Position numbers and translations under genes: made by a program | Virus record (IMG/VR): IMGVR_UViG_3300013114_000447 | Location: 62,001-126,000 of that record | DNA from: a virus | Reading direction: 5' to 3' (one strand) | Length of the DNA: 64,000 nt | Shown here: in pieces, positions 9,001 through 19,400 of the stretch | How positions within the stretch are numbered: position 1 is the first letter of the stretch | Layout: each line of letters begins with the position of its first letter | The notes under the pieces: model-generated | The model's database searches: none | What the model saw: the letters and a program-made list of their open reading frames with translations, nothing else | What the model was told of the DNA's origin: nothing

Positions 9001-12000
9001 AGGGCGCGCCACACCCGAACAGATTCGTCGAATGTGTGAAGATGATCAAGAAGATGACGCATCTGATTTAGCAGAACTTGGCGCTGCAGCCCAAGGAGCC
9101 CCTCCCGCACTACCTTCCATAGTATCGCAACCTGGATGTGATGACGGGCTGATTCCGTTTGAATCAGAAGAGGCAGTAAGCGCTACAACTAAAACTATTG
9201 CTAATGGCTTAGAACAATTAAAAGTACAATATGTAAAGGATATGCTTGGTCATGGCGGGTTTGGCATCTTTAATAGTAGTGATGATTGGGGAATGATGAA
9301 TTTACTCCTATCAGATACACGCGGAAACGCGCTTACAGTTCACAACACAAAAGCGAATAGGGGTATTGGACCTGTTATGGATTATATCACTAACGAAAAG
9401 TTTACTGCGGCTGACTTTTTTACTCTAGGCTTCAGCATGTTCGTAAAACCAATGCCGACAATTTATCAACACTCGGCATTGCCCACAAAGGTAGCATCTT
9501 GGATGCAAGATACATTGCCAGATGGTTGGGGTAATTTTGAGAGTACTAATGATTGGGGCCCCTCATCGGCAGAATATTATTCTTTTAATGAACTGGGCTT
9601 CTGGGGATTTTTCGGTCAGGACGTGGATTTGACAGAATTGCGCACTGGATATAATACAGAATTGATTCCTCATTTTGGCTCTACCCTTTCCTTGGGTGGC
9701 GCCGAAGTTCCGCCGGCAGATAGCGTGGAAGTATTAAGATTAGGACGCAAAGCTACTCCCGATTTATCTCTTGCCTTTCAGGATAATGCGAAAGGAGAAA
9801 CAAAACAAGATAATCCAAGCTGGGAATATGGCTTTGATATTGGACTCTATTTGAGTGACCTATATGAGCCTTCAACGCTTAAGTATTCAGCACTAGAATT
9901 ACAAGCTGGCCCTCGAACTCGAATATCCACCGGACCCACCATTGGCGCCGCCCCGGAAGCTTCATTACAACAATTTGATAAGATTGTGAATGTTCCTAAT
10001 AATAATTGTCGAGTGGTTATTTCGGATTGGGAGAATAAAAACCCTCCAGCAAACATACCCATTGCCGCGGCCCTGATGGGGCCCACTGCTTTGGCCGCTG
10101 CCGCGATAGCCACAGCCGCACAGAATATGCTTGACGATAAACCCACTATAGAAACAAAATATGAATTTTTTGCTGTTGATGATACTTTAGATAATATAAA
10201 ATTTTCGTCATATCCTAAGTTATTAGCAGCCTTCCAATATCAAAGTGACTACCCCCCACAGTTAATTTTGCTACAAGAACTCATTGAACAGGCTAACGAT
10301 GGTACAGTTATCACTATTGAAACTTTAAAAGCGGACTATGATCAAGATAATGCGAATATCGCCGCCGAAGTTCGCGAGATGTTGGAATACAACGAAGACG
10401 CTTTTAAATTTGGCGCCTCATTTGAAACTTTATCACAATCAGATTTTGATTATTTGGATCCGGACACTGGAGAAGAATATAATTTTGATAATGATGAGAA
10501 AGTATTAGGAGTTAGCCGAAATCAATGGAACAATGAGCAAAATGGCACACCTGAAGATACTCGGGTTTTTTATCTCGATCCAAATCGAAAAGGATACAAA
10601 GGAACCTATAATAATCCTCCGCTCTATATTAAGCCGCTCAAAAACAAAGGCTGGATGGGTTTTATAGATGCTATTTTCCCTAATTTTTCAGAATGTAAAA
10701 ACGCTAATACTGATTTTGTAGATTTTGGCTTAATTAAAGAGCGCGTCCAAGATACTTATGACAAGATTCCTGAAGATATGCGCATGAAGCAAAGCGCTGA
10801 ATGTGCGATAGAGCTTCCGTATCATCGAATTCTGGAGCGCGCCGCTAAATCTGGTATTGAGGCACTTATATCAGCCACGCTACAGATTTTTATTAGCACT
10901 CATTTTGTTAAATGCATGCCAATGTTCAGCTATTTAAAGCCCTCTTTCCCTCAAAATTATAGCAATCTTTATATTAGTTATATGGTGGAAGCTTTAGAAA
11001 CAGCACTTAAAGACGCACAAGGCCCGTTTGCTGAGGCTTTTAATACTTTTAAAGATAATGAATTTTGGTATGCGTTTTTAGAGCAAAGCGTACAGCTTTA
11101 TGGTCGTCTAGTAGACGCTGGCACTATTGTTGATGTCCCTGCCAATATTCAAGGAGCCACAACACAATTAAATAATATGCAAAGCGTATATGAATACCCC
11201 ACCAAGGAAGATTTAGTGCAAGCAATTAAACTTGGAGATGAACCGTGGTATCAGATCTTTAATCTTCCGGGTTATCGATCTGAAAAAAACCTTGAAGCGG
11301 TTCAAGCCACAGAAGACGTAGCGAAATTAATCTTAGGGGAACTTTTTAAACGAGAAATTGAAGAATTATCCTCTAAATATGCCGATAATCTAGAGATGAT
11401 TGGTTCGCCCGTAGTTTATGAAAAGCTTCCATATTGGTTTGTTTCTGAGGCGTGTTATACCGGTGGCGCTGGTCTTAATTTGAAAGGCAAGATTATAGAA
11501 GACATTTCGGACACCGACTTAGAAACACGCACTGCTCCCTTCTATACTAACGGCGGCGAACTTTATGTAGATGCCCTAAAAGACCCTGAATCTACCTTTA
11601 AAACAGGAGAAGATTATGTAGGCTATTATCATACACATACGGATGAAAACGGAGAAAAGGTTTTTATGATGGGCAAAGAACATCTCCTTAGCCCGCATGA
11701 TATTTTGGCGCCCTATGTTAATAAAGTAAAAATGATAGATGGCGATGGCAACCGCATTGGCGATATTGCAGATTATGGATCCATCGTCTCCAGAGTCACT
11801 CTACCTTTTAAGATAGAGAAGTATATTAGTATCGACGGCCGAAAGCTACCACCTTCGGCTGCCGTTACCGAGATCAAGCAAAATGATGATACAACAAACC
11901 TGTCTGAGCACTATCCCGGTACGCTAGAAATAATTTATCGCGATGACGAACAAAAGATTCCGGCAGGTTTAAAGGGTCACTTAGGAGTTCGCCATGGCTT

Positions 12001-12742
12001 AGAATTATCTTATGCAGTAGATACCACTTACTACACTATAACAAATGTAGAAATAGACGCTTTAGATGTATCGATTGCAGATTTCACTATTGCAGAGCCC
12101 GACAGTAAGCTTTTGTTGTGCTTGATCAATAAACTAATAGAAGATGAAAAATTTAGAATGCTGACTGAATATATATTTCCTGTCAACAAGTTCACTGCGC
12201 TAACCGCCGTCTATAACGATATGGCACTTTTTCTCTCTATCGGACAAAACATCTATGAAGAACCGGACAATCCCGAGGCAGAAAGCACCGGCACCTACGC
12301 AGCCGGTTTCGACACCAAACCAGGACTTAGATTTGATTCTGAGGGGTATGCTTTGGAAATAGAAGGTTTGGGAGAAGAAGAACCCCTTCCTGACCCAAAC
12401 GGATTTGTAGGTGGAAATGACGGATGGGCAGATTATAAAAAGAGAAAGCGATGGAATTGGCTCCCAAGTCGAGTTGAGTGGGATCAGTGGGATCAAATAA
12501 TCTTAAGAAAGTCCAAGAAAACTATTAAAAATATGTTTAAGACTTACTACTATGCGAGAGACTTTAAAGCAGGAGACCCGCTTCTAGATGAAAGCCCCTC
12601 TGAGACATCTAAGAGGCTTTTGAAGAATTATTTTGTGCCTGAACCTTATGGAAAACAGCTTGTCGGTGTCGGCAAGCGTAAAAAACTTGTACCCAACCCA
12701 TTTGGAAAGTCAGACAAAGAGTGTCGGAAAACCGACGAGTAA
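6044..12742 (+). CDS. Giant baseplate-region structural protein (2232 aa)
   Basis: One uninterrupted frame of 2232 codons. The N-terminus has a CPDC pair; long acidic helical stretches follow (EEEEEK near 595 and a Gly-rich linker near 620), then many Cys residues between about 740 and 1030. Near residues 1850-1890 there is YVGYYHTHTDENGE followed by SPHDIL, a pattern I have seen in phage structural proteins. It lies between the spike genes and gp25/gp6, so baseplate hub or wedge is the likely place. It is too far from the usual position, and too varied, to call a tape measure protein. A GTCGG-AAAA-CCGAC hairpin covers the last codons (12723-12736). Confidence 0.65.
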   Translation: MAQSEFLKLQDKNGDQLIDECGDQPIVPEEPPCPDCKKDPYATTPNWKTRSDDEPWLNKKLCAYQVTITTSYTTAAASSSDSDSAANVYINKRFKEYADTAIESLIVNFNKKLDADSKKTVKESLEYTRFDLNVRAKSRLILLYSVPSYVIDALEEEDNSEDPEDPEEEFTGATVTYEPADSMSLKMLRIRKALHLYRRYYAVHRYQKGGTIVLDGTKIYNIEDYGDNGAWGDSLTSKILPGIDAFLNSKGLDIPKSSSGTRGGGFFKKKISKLNIKFNADYKIIRIEAFVGDCKEPQIFKGKKLKSLNKKGSVFLDKTAMAYFAQMDEMHRALVAREPMPWIEFILKFTKPLPEEMFNYRADENEDDPRALTCVADRLKEDAKQIGMDILDESFSIGDAIAYQFNKNVCKEDLDEVAEEEEELGLRPGFRARRKRFTNAVNTVQDPNNPENSQTMAAFAKEQAYKELQKDQLSFELLCAQMAGLAESGTISVQDMFATTFDRMKLCGFQVLLLDTMKCLMSGMTLDKALSALVQSALSAMSLENFGILFIGLPPDKQARLEELVKRNLASGKAFEEAAIPRHGLGDTSLTPEEEEEKARKERVAEAMADERAGASGGGGGTLGTAADIKARENSAIKNLVLRPWESAQAVAHDRKQRRNSPEDDQAEKRTLAQQFDLQNAKQELDTTRVMEAYIAALIEEYSDDLLFVIDMLNEFPGAPLIAGIIGSFDCPTSPVFEPTAMDFIKSVDLPFCRSPKDIQVPVLKNPFGWYPAKADFADALFEAVKVALQKALIKIMMEIMVKTCQIFGRAACKGLEVVGDLAMEKATGGNTAFADLVKDTICGPDADDEQVADTIQDIMTSLGPGAAALANTEEATNFTEDVASSTTQSEMTNALLGDCSESFLAIVDTIIEFDYPQYREGLPNREAICRFFTNVGNLAPPKVKQDMKDFADQLPENELVPANPSLCITDEQQQEFCELRQELLEGRATPEQIRRMCEDDQEDDASDLAELGAAAQGAPPALPSIVSQPGCDDGLIPFESEEAVSATTKTIANGLEQLKVQYVKDMLGHGGFGIFNSSDDWGMMNLLLSDTRGNALTVHNTKANRGIGPVMDYITNEKFTAADFFTLGFSMFVKPMPTIYQHSALPTKVASWMQDTLPDGWGNFESTNDWGPSSAEYYSFNELGFWGFFGQDVDLTELRTGYNTELIPHFGSTLSLGGAEVPPADSVEVLRLGRKATPDLSLAFQDNAKGETKQDNPSWEYGFDIGLYLSDLYEPSTLKYSALELQAGPRTRISTGPTIGAAPEASLQQFDKIVNVPNNNCRVVISDWENKNPPANIPIAAALMGPTALAAAAIATAAQNMLDDKPTIETKYEFFAVDDTLDNIKFSSYPKLLAAFQYQSDYPPQLILLQELIEQANDGTVITIETLKADYDQDNANIAAEVREMLEYNEDAFKFGASFETLSQSDFDYLDPDTGEEYNFDNDEKVLGVSRNQWNNEQNGTPEDTRVFYLDPNRKGYKGTYNNPPLYIKPLKNKGWMGFIDAIFPNFSECKNANTDFVDFGLIKERVQDTYDKIPEDMRMKQSAECAIELPYHRILERAAKSGIEALISATLQIFISTHFVKCMPMFSYLKPSFPQNYSNLYISYMVEALETALKDAQGPFAEAFNTFKDNEFWYAFLEQSVQLYGRLVDAGTIVDVPANIQGATTQLNNMQSVYEYPTKEDLVQAIKLGDEPWYQIFNLPGYRSEKNLEAVQATEDVAKLILGELFKREIEELSSKYADNLEMIGSPVVYEKLPYWFVSEACYTGGAGLNLKGKIIEDISDTDLETRTAPFYTNGGELYVDALKDPESTFKTGEDYVGYYHTHTDENGEKVFMMGKEHLLSPHDILAPYVNKVKMIDGDGNRIGDIADYGSIVSRVTLPFKIEKYISIDGRKLPPSAAVTEIKQNDDTTNLSEHYPGTLEIIYRDDEQKIPAGLKGHLGVRHGLELSYAVDTTYYTITNVEIDALDVSIADFTIAEPDSKLLLCLINKLIEDEKFRMLTEYIFPVNKFTALTAVYNDMALFLSIGQNIYEEPDNPEAESTGTYAAGFDTKPGLRFDSEGYALEIEGLGEEEPLPDPNGFVGGNDGWADYKKRKRWNWLPSRVEWDQWDQIILRKSKKTIKNMFKTYYYARDFKAGDPLLDESPSETSKRLLKNYFVPEPYGKQLVGVGKRKKLVPNPFGKSDKECRKTDE

Positions 12743-12765
12743 GTACTTATGTATGGATATAAAGA

Positions 12766-13134
12766 ATGTCATCACTTAGTGTAAAACTGCCATTAACCAA
12801 AGATTCAGGTAACGGGTTTACCATGAATAAAAGCATCGTTGGGATGATTAAGCAAAATTTTAAAATGCTTTTGCTCACAGTCCCAGGCGAAAGAGTAATG
12901 GAACCCAACTTCGGTGTAGGTCTAAAGACGTTTTTGTTCTCTAATTACTATGAAGGCTTGGAAAGTCAGATATCTCAGAGAATTAGAGAACAAGTAGCAA
13001 CCTACATACCGACCATAACAGTAAAAAACATTCAGTTTTTAAAAAGCAATATTGATGTCAACACTTTAGGAATTAGAATTACGTATGAAATACCAGCTAT
13101 CGGACTTCAAGATTTACTTGAATTCACTATTTAA
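12766..13134 (+). CDS. Baseplate wedge subunit, gp25-like
   Basis: 122 aa. The segment MIKQNFKMLLLTVPGERVM, then EPNFGVGLKTFLFSNY, and the late ISQRIREQVATYIPTI match the GPW/gp25 family, a small conserved baseplate wedge component that contacts the sheath and gp6 in contractile tails. Length is typical. It is followed at once by gp6, the same order as in many myoviruses. Confidence 0.9.
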   Translation: MSSLSVKLPLTKDSGNGFTMNKSIVGMIKQNFKMLLLTVPGERVMEPNFGVGLKTFLFSNYYEGLESQISQRIREQVATYIPTITVKNIQFLKSNIDVNTLGIRITYEIPAIGLQDLLEFTI

Positions 13135-13149
13135 TTTGAGGTTTTTTTA

Positions 13150-14946
13150 ATGGCAGACGATCAGAAAAAGATTTTACCTATCGACTATACCCATAGGGAG
13201 TTCCATACAATCCGGAATGACTTGATGGAAATTGCCGAAAGGTTTTATCCGGATACTTTCCAAGATTTTAGCGAGGCCTCTTTTGGTAGTATAATGTTGG
13301 ATGCGGTAGCTTATGTGGGCGACCAGCTTTCACTCTATTTAGACTATAATGTCAACGAATCCTTTTTAGACACCGCTTACCAGCGCTCTAACATTCTGCG
13401 CCACGGCCGCGTGCTTGGTTATAAAGACCCCGGACGCCCATCGACTTATGGACAAGTGGCATTATTTATAATGGTACCGGCATCATCTACCGGTATCGGC
13501 CCTGATAGACGCTATATTCCTATTTTGAAACGAGGAAGTAAATTTACTTCCCAGACCGGTCTAAGCTTCGTTTTATTAGAAAATGTAGACTTTGCCGATC
13601 CTAAAAATCCTATGGTAGTGGCACAAAGTGATGCTTCTACAAATGCTCCCACTCAATATGCAATTAAGGCTTATGGAAATGTGGTATCAGGCCAGTTTGC
13701 ACAAAAGCAACTTTCAATTGGTCCTTACCAAAGATTTTTGAAGAGAAAGGTCGGCGCCGATAATATATCTGAGATTATCTCAGTAACTGATTCAGAAGGA
13801 AATGAATATTTTGAGGTAGACTATTTGGCTCAAGATATTGTTTTTAAAGAAGTTGCAAATGATAATTTCAAAAACGATAATGTTCCTTCTGTGTTGAAGC
13901 CACTGTTAGTCTCTAGAAAATTTGTTGTTGAAACCGATAGGAGCACTACCTCCATACAGTTTGGAAGCGGTAAGGCCGGCCAAACTGATATTGTTGCTGC
14001 GCCGCAAGAAGTAGCGCTTGAGGTGTTCGGTAAAGATTATATTTCGACCACCACATTCGATCCTTCACGCCTCTCTAATAGCGACAGTTTTGGAATAGTA
14101 CCCTCTAATACTACATTAACAGTTGTATATCGAGTTACCAACCCTACTAATTCAAATGTTGCCGTGGGCGGAATCAATACTGTCTCGAATGCCTTATTGT
14201 CCTTTGAAAATCGCCCGTCGTTAGCTACGACTACAGTAAACCAAATTCAGGTCTCACTAGAGGTGCTCAATGAGACTCCTATCGTGGGAGATGTTACTAA
14301 TCCCTCTAGTGGCGAGCTAAAGCGCAGGATTTTTGACACGTTTCCTACACAAAATAGAGCTGTTACCCAATCGGATTATGAAAATCTTGTCTATCGAATG
14401 CCTTCTAAGTTTGGCTCTGTGAAGAGGGTTTCGGTTCAAAAAGATCCAGACTCTCTTAAGCGAAATCTTAATTTGTATGTGATTTCGGAAGATTCATATG
14501 GAAAGCTTATTGCTACTAATATGGTTATCAAGAACAACATAAAAACATGGCTTAATCAATATAGAATGATCAACGATACTGTTGATATTTTAGATCCCTA
14601 TATAGTTAATCTCGGGATTGATTTTGTTGTAAAAACTCAAGCCGGCTCTGATAAATTTGATGTATTAAACCGGTGTATAAACACACTCGCGGGCAAATAT
14701 GGGGAAGGCTTTTTTATTGGCGAACCCTTTTATATTAGTGAAATATATGAAACACTCAAGCAGGTAAAAGGGGTGCTGGATGTGATAAAAGTTAAATTAA
14801 CTAATAAAGTGGGCGGAAGTTACGCCGATACGATTTTGGAGATTAATGATAACCTTTCTCCGGACGGCTCTTATTTACTTGTTCCCAATAATGTAATTTT
14901 GGAAATAAAATTTCCCACCCAAGATATCCGAGGAAAAACTAGATAA
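13150..14946 (+). CDS. Baseplate wedge subunit, gp6-like (BaseplateJ-type)
   Basis: 598 aa. The N-terminus DYTHREFHTIRNDLMEIAE, then ASFGSIMLDAVAYVGDQLS and the YQRSNILRHGRVLGY helix are characteristic of T4 gp6 / baseplate J-like proteins. The C-terminal half holds FPTQNRAVTQSDYENLVY, the conserved segment before the second domain. In contractile tails gp6 dimers form the inner ring of the baseplate. It is directly downstream of gp25. A CACTATTTA motif sits 17 nt before the start codon. Confidence 0.9.
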   Translation: MADDQKKILPIDYTHREFHTIRNDLMEIAERFYPDTFQDFSEASFGSIMLDAVAYVGDQLSLYLDYNVNESFLDTAYQRSNILRHGRVLGYKDPGRPSTYGQVALFIMVPASSTGIGPDRRYIPILKRGSKFTSQTGLSFVLLENVDFADPKNPMVVAQSDASTNAPTQYAIKAYGNVVSGQFAQKQLSIGPYQRFLKRKVGADNISEIISVTDSEGNEYFEVDYLAQDIVFKEVANDNFKNDNVPSVLKPLLVSRKFVVETDRSTTSIQFGSGKAGQTDIVAAPQEVALEVFGKDYISTTTFDPSRLSNSDSFGIVPSNTTLTVVYRVTNPTNSNVAVGGINTVSNALLSFENRPSLATTTVNQIQVSLEVLNETPIVGDVTNPSSGELKRRIFDTFPTQNRAVTQSDYENLVYRMPSKFGSVKRVSVQKDPDSLKRNLNLYVISEDSYGKLIATNMVIKNNIKTWLNQYRMINDTVDILDPYIVNLGIDFVVKTQAGSDKFDVLNRCINTLAGKYGEGFFIGEPFYISEIYETLKQVKGVLDVIKVKLTNKVGGSYADTILEINDNLSPDGSYLLVPNNVILEIKFPTQDIRGKTR

Positions 14947-16493
14947 TGGGAATTAAAAGATATACAGCGAATGCCGATACTACGATTGTTAACGCATTTA
15001 AGCCTAGCTTAGAAATTCGAGGTACCGGCTCTAATATGGGCGAAGCTGATGTTATGGAGATTTTCTCTATTTATGGGCGCCAATCAGTCTCATCTTCGAA
15101 TTCAACAGGCTCACAAGAACTTTCACGAATTTTGGTTAAATTCCCGATGGATGGAATTACAACTGATCGTAGTAACGGTGTTGTACCAGCTAGCGGAAGT
15201 GTAAGTTTCTATTTGAGATTGTTTAATGCCAAGACATCTAAGACAGTCCCACGCGAATTTACTTTGGTTGCGCGCCCAGTTTCAGGTACATCGTGGCAGG
15301 AAGGCATTGGCCTTGATTTAGAAGGCTACAAAGATGAGGTTAAAGGCAACACCGGCGCCAACTGGATTTCTTCTTCAAAGGGCAAGCCTTGGGGGCTAGT
15401 CGGTGGTGATTATTATACTGGCTCTGGAGACACTTATACACAAAAATTTGGCACCGGGTTAGGAGATTTAGAAATTGATATTACTCAATTAGTAGAGCAG
15501 TGGATCAACGGGGATTATGCCAACTATGGAGTGGGCGTCCACCTCACAGCTAGCCAAGAAGCTTATTTTTCTGGATCCACTGCCGGCGCCGTTGGAATGG
15601 CCAGCGGAAATGTTCTTGCGTTACCAGACGGTGCGACGGAATCTTATTATACTAAGAGATTTTTTGCGCGCGGCACACAATTTTTCTTTAAAAAGCCTGT
15701 AATTGAAGCACGTTGGAATTCTGCGCGCAAAGATGGCCGCGGCGACTTCATGTATAGTAGCTCTTTGGCTCCAGCCGCAGATAACCTTAATACACTTTAT
15801 TTGTATAACTATGTCCGCGGACAACTAACCGATATACCTTCAGTAAGCACTGGCGCGATTTACGTAAAGCTTTATTCAGGCTCAGCGGCCCCTACAGGAA
15901 GCAGTCTACTTCTCCACGATTCAAAATATAATGTAACAGGCGGACATGTCACTACCGGCATTTATTCGGCTTCGTTATGTTTGACCGCTGGAGCAAGTCC
16001 CCTCAAGAATGTTTTTGATGTGTGGCACGATGATGGTGTGGTTGAATTTTTTAGTGGCTCGATTAAACCAAAATTATTATTAGCTAACCAAACAGTAGAA
16101 ACTCCTGTTTATTTTATGAAGATAACAAATCTACAAGACAAATATAGAGAAAACCAATCAGCCCGCATGCGTTTGTTTGTGAGAAATAAATTCTGGAGCC
16201 CCACTATTTATACTAAAGCAACGCAAGGCGTCGAAAGTTCTACGATTCAAAGCGCTTCTTACGAAGTTTATAGAATCTTAGATGGCTTTACCGCTATTCC
16301 CTACGGTACTGGCAGCGATCTTCACACAATGTTATCGTATGACGTTTCCGGCAATTATTTTGATTTTGATATGAGTTTGCTAGAGCCAGGATATGCTTAT
16401 GGGTTTAAATTTTCATTTTACGACCCTGCACTAAGCACTTGGCTTGAACAGCCATATGTGTTTAAATTTAGAGTAGAGGATTATGAGTATTAA
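14946..16493 (+). CDS. DNRLRE-like tail/baseplate structural protein
   Basis: 515 aa. The N-terminal MGIKRYTANADTTIVNAF followed by SRILVKFPM and beta-rich text with GTSWQEG resembles the DNRLRE fold found in surface and adhesion proteins. The C-terminal half carries beta-sandwich-like segments (VETPVYFMKITNLQDKY). It overlaps gp6 by 1 nt and the following giant protein by 11 nt, so it is probably made in step with them. A role as wedge-attached outer baseplate or short fibre protein is inferred. Confidence 0.6.
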   Translation: MGIKRYTANADTTIVNAFKPSLEIRGTGSNMGEADVMEIFSIYGRQSVSSSNSTGSQELSRILVKFPMDGITTDRSNGVVPASGSVSFYLRLFNAKTSKTVPREFTLVARPVSGTSWQEGIGLDLEGYKDEVKGNTGANWISSSKGKPWGLVGGDYYTGSGDTYTQKFGTGLGDLEIDITQLVEQWINGDYANYGVGVHLTASQEAYFSGSTAGAVGMASGNVLALPDGATESYYTKRFFARGTQFFFKKPVIEARWNSARKDGRGDFMYSSSLAPAADNLNTLYLYNYVRGQLTDIPSVSTGAIYVKLYSGSAAPTGSSLLLHDSKYNVTGGHVTTGIYSASLCLTAGASPLKNVFDVWHDDGVVEFFSGSIKPKLLLANQTVETPVYFMKITNLQDKYRENQSARMRLFVRNKFWSPTIYTKATQGVESSTIQSASYEVYRILDGFTAIPYGTGSDLHTMLSYDVSGNYFDFDMSLLEPGYAYGFKFSFYDPALSTWLEQPYVFKFRVEDYEY

Positions 16494-19400
16494 AAAACTT
16501 TTTGGCTCTGTGGAAGATGGCAGAAATTACCTTTCCGATACAGACCAGAAAGAAGCATTCAAAGATGTAGAATCGGAACGCAATTTAGAACAGCTTAAAG
16601 AAAAGCAATCTAATTTCGTTCCGCAAGTCGATTATTCTGATCCTAGGTTCTTTGCTCGCTTTGGATCTGCCTACTACTATTATAAAGGCGCGATGGAGCG
16701 CATTACGGATTATTATCCTTATGATGGTTCGGATGCCGAAATCAATGGCTTCTACAATAAGCTTTTAGATGTAGAAAAATACATTTTCAACAACTTGTAT
16801 CCACGCACGAACGGATATGTTGAGTTAGGCGAGGCCACAACTACGTCACTTAGCAAGCTTAGCGGCGGATATGCCACTCCCACTACCAAAGAATATATCA
16901 CTCTCAAGGGCGGCCCGAACGCCATCGACTCCGCTGGTTCATTAGTTAAAGCTAGCAACAATCCATACTCAGACAAGTTTCAATATTCAAATGTATACGA
17001 CACTAGCATTTATACCACAGCGGGACTTCCTTCCGATTATGGTGTAGGAACACGCCAATCAAATCTTCAATGTAATTTTGATACTGGTGTGTCTATCGAA
17101 TTTTGGTTAAAGAAACCCACTTTTGGAACGTGTCCCGAAACTGTCTTTGATTTATGGACAAGCGGCTCACAGAGCGGCTCAGTAGATTATGGGAGAATCA
17201 CCGTCGAGCTTACAGGCGCCTCTGGCGTCAGTCCTTTCTTGCTGACGGTGCAGTCAGGAAGTGCAGTATCCATCGAACCCGGAATGACGGCGGCAGGTAT
17301 TTTTCAGCAATCGATTGGCTCTGGTATAACAGCCGCCTCACTCGATACCTGGACTCATGTGGCGCTGGTGATGTACAATACTGGTTCTGATTTCGCTTCA
17401 AAATTATATATTAACGGCGGACTAAACGACACCTATGTAACTGGATCTACGACTATAAATCAACTTAAGCAAAAAGATACTTTTGCGCGCATCGGTGCAT
17501 TATTGACCGCTCCATCTGGCGCTGCAGCCACCGCCGACAGCGCCGTTGCTGATTACGATGGGATTAATAAACTTAGTGCCTCGATGGATGAGTTCCGATT
17601 TTGGAAAGAAAAGCGCTCCGGAGAAGACATTGGGCGCTATTGGTTTTCCCAGGTAAGGGGCGGTACAAACACAGATATTTCTAACACGACCCTTGGTGTC
17701 TATTACAAATTTAACGAGGGCATAACGGAAACCAGCAGTGTTGATAGCAATGTTTTGGACTATGCCGGCCGTATCACCAATGGCGTATGGACGGGCTATG
17801 GAACCAACTCTCGAAGTACCGGCTCTGCTATGATAGAGTCCAGTGCTTCCGCACAAGAATATAAAGATCCTATTATATATTCCTCACACTCCTCAGTATC
17901 TAATTTGAAGTCTGAATTGCTGGCTACTGGATCATATCATGATGCACAAAATAATTCAATGTTTCGAAATTATGCCCCATCTTGGATTATCGAAGAAGCA
18001 GAGCAATTGGGCAACAATAATCTAGATGTTGTCTCACACATTGTAGGCACTTATTTTGATAGAGTTCACCTGCTTTCACAACAGGTGCCCAAGTTGAGAG
18101 GTATAAATTATACTAGTGCTTCTTCTGAACCAGTTCCATTCGCCCAACACTTACCACAATCATTAGGTCTTTATACTCCCGAAATCTTTATCGACGCAAA
18201 TGTGATGGAGAGATTCTTAAATAGAAACAATGACATGTTGTTTGAAAATGATTTAGATGAAACCAAAAATCTGATCTACCTTAATCTTTATAATAATCTA
18301 GCTAATATTTTTAAATCGAAAGGCACCGAAAGATCTTTGCGAAATGTTCTTCGATGTTTTAACATTGACGAACAGATTGTTAAAATAAATACTTATGCTA
18401 AAAATACAACCTTCCCGCTCAGCAACAATTATGAACAAGTAATAGAAAAAGTTTCTTATGCTAATTTCGACAAGAAAGAAAATCGAACTGCGGTAATTTA
18501 TCAACGTGCTGATAGTACAAATCCGAATAGCCGAGGTTATATACCGACTGGATCTAAACCCGGTAGCGAAGGAGGAACTGAATACGCCAACTACGAAATG
18601 CAATATGGTTGTACAATCGAAGGACAGATAATGTTCCCGCATTGGAGTGTAGACTATTCCGACAACCAACGCGATTATACCACCGTCTCTCTTTTTGGAG
18701 GGATTACTCCTTACACCTCGTCGGCCGATGGTCTTACTGGGGCTGACACAAGTGCCAACTATCCGGATTATACCAATTTTCAAGTTCAAGCCATCAAGAC
18801 CGGTCCAAATTCTAAAGATGTATACTTTAAACTAACATCTTCTGCTCCTGCTTACGGTGTCCCCGAGCAATTTCCCACATTAACCAGTAGTGTTTTCTCG
18901 AATGTGTATGATAACACTACCTGGAATCTTTCGGTACGAGTTAAGCCCAAGCTTGATGGACCTATTACTACTGTCTCAGGCGCTTCAGTAACCCAATATG
19001 ACGTAATATTTGAAGGAATTAATATTGATTTAGGGACTATCGAAAACAGCTTTACTGTGGGAGGTGTCGTTAGCGCTGCGACAGGCAGCGCTTCTGACTT
19101 CTTGACGCGCCCAAAGCGACTCTATGTTGGTGCCCAGCGAACTAATCTTACTGGCCCCGTAGTACACAAATCAGATGTTCTTGTTGGTTCGCTGCGCTAT
19201 TGGGCCAAAGCCCTGAATACCGGCAGCTTGAGCCAGCATGCGCACGATATTGATAACTATGGAATTTCAGGTTCTTATCAAAGTGTGGCGGCTATTGACA
19301 CTGCCAACAAGAGTGCCGATGTTTTAAACCTCAACACACTAGCTTTAAATTGGGCTTTTAATCAATTAAGTTCTTCCAACTCTACGGGCGTCTTTGTGGT

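Noticed and set aside
12723-12736. GTCGG-AAAA-CCGAC hairpin at the end of the 2232-aa gene as a terminator
   Set aside because: The stem is 5 bp and no U-tract follows; it may be an RNA-processing feature or chance.
6044-12742. Tape measure protein
   Set aside because: Long, but not a continuous helical protein; it has many Cys, beta segments and acidic loops and lies in the baseplate gene order.
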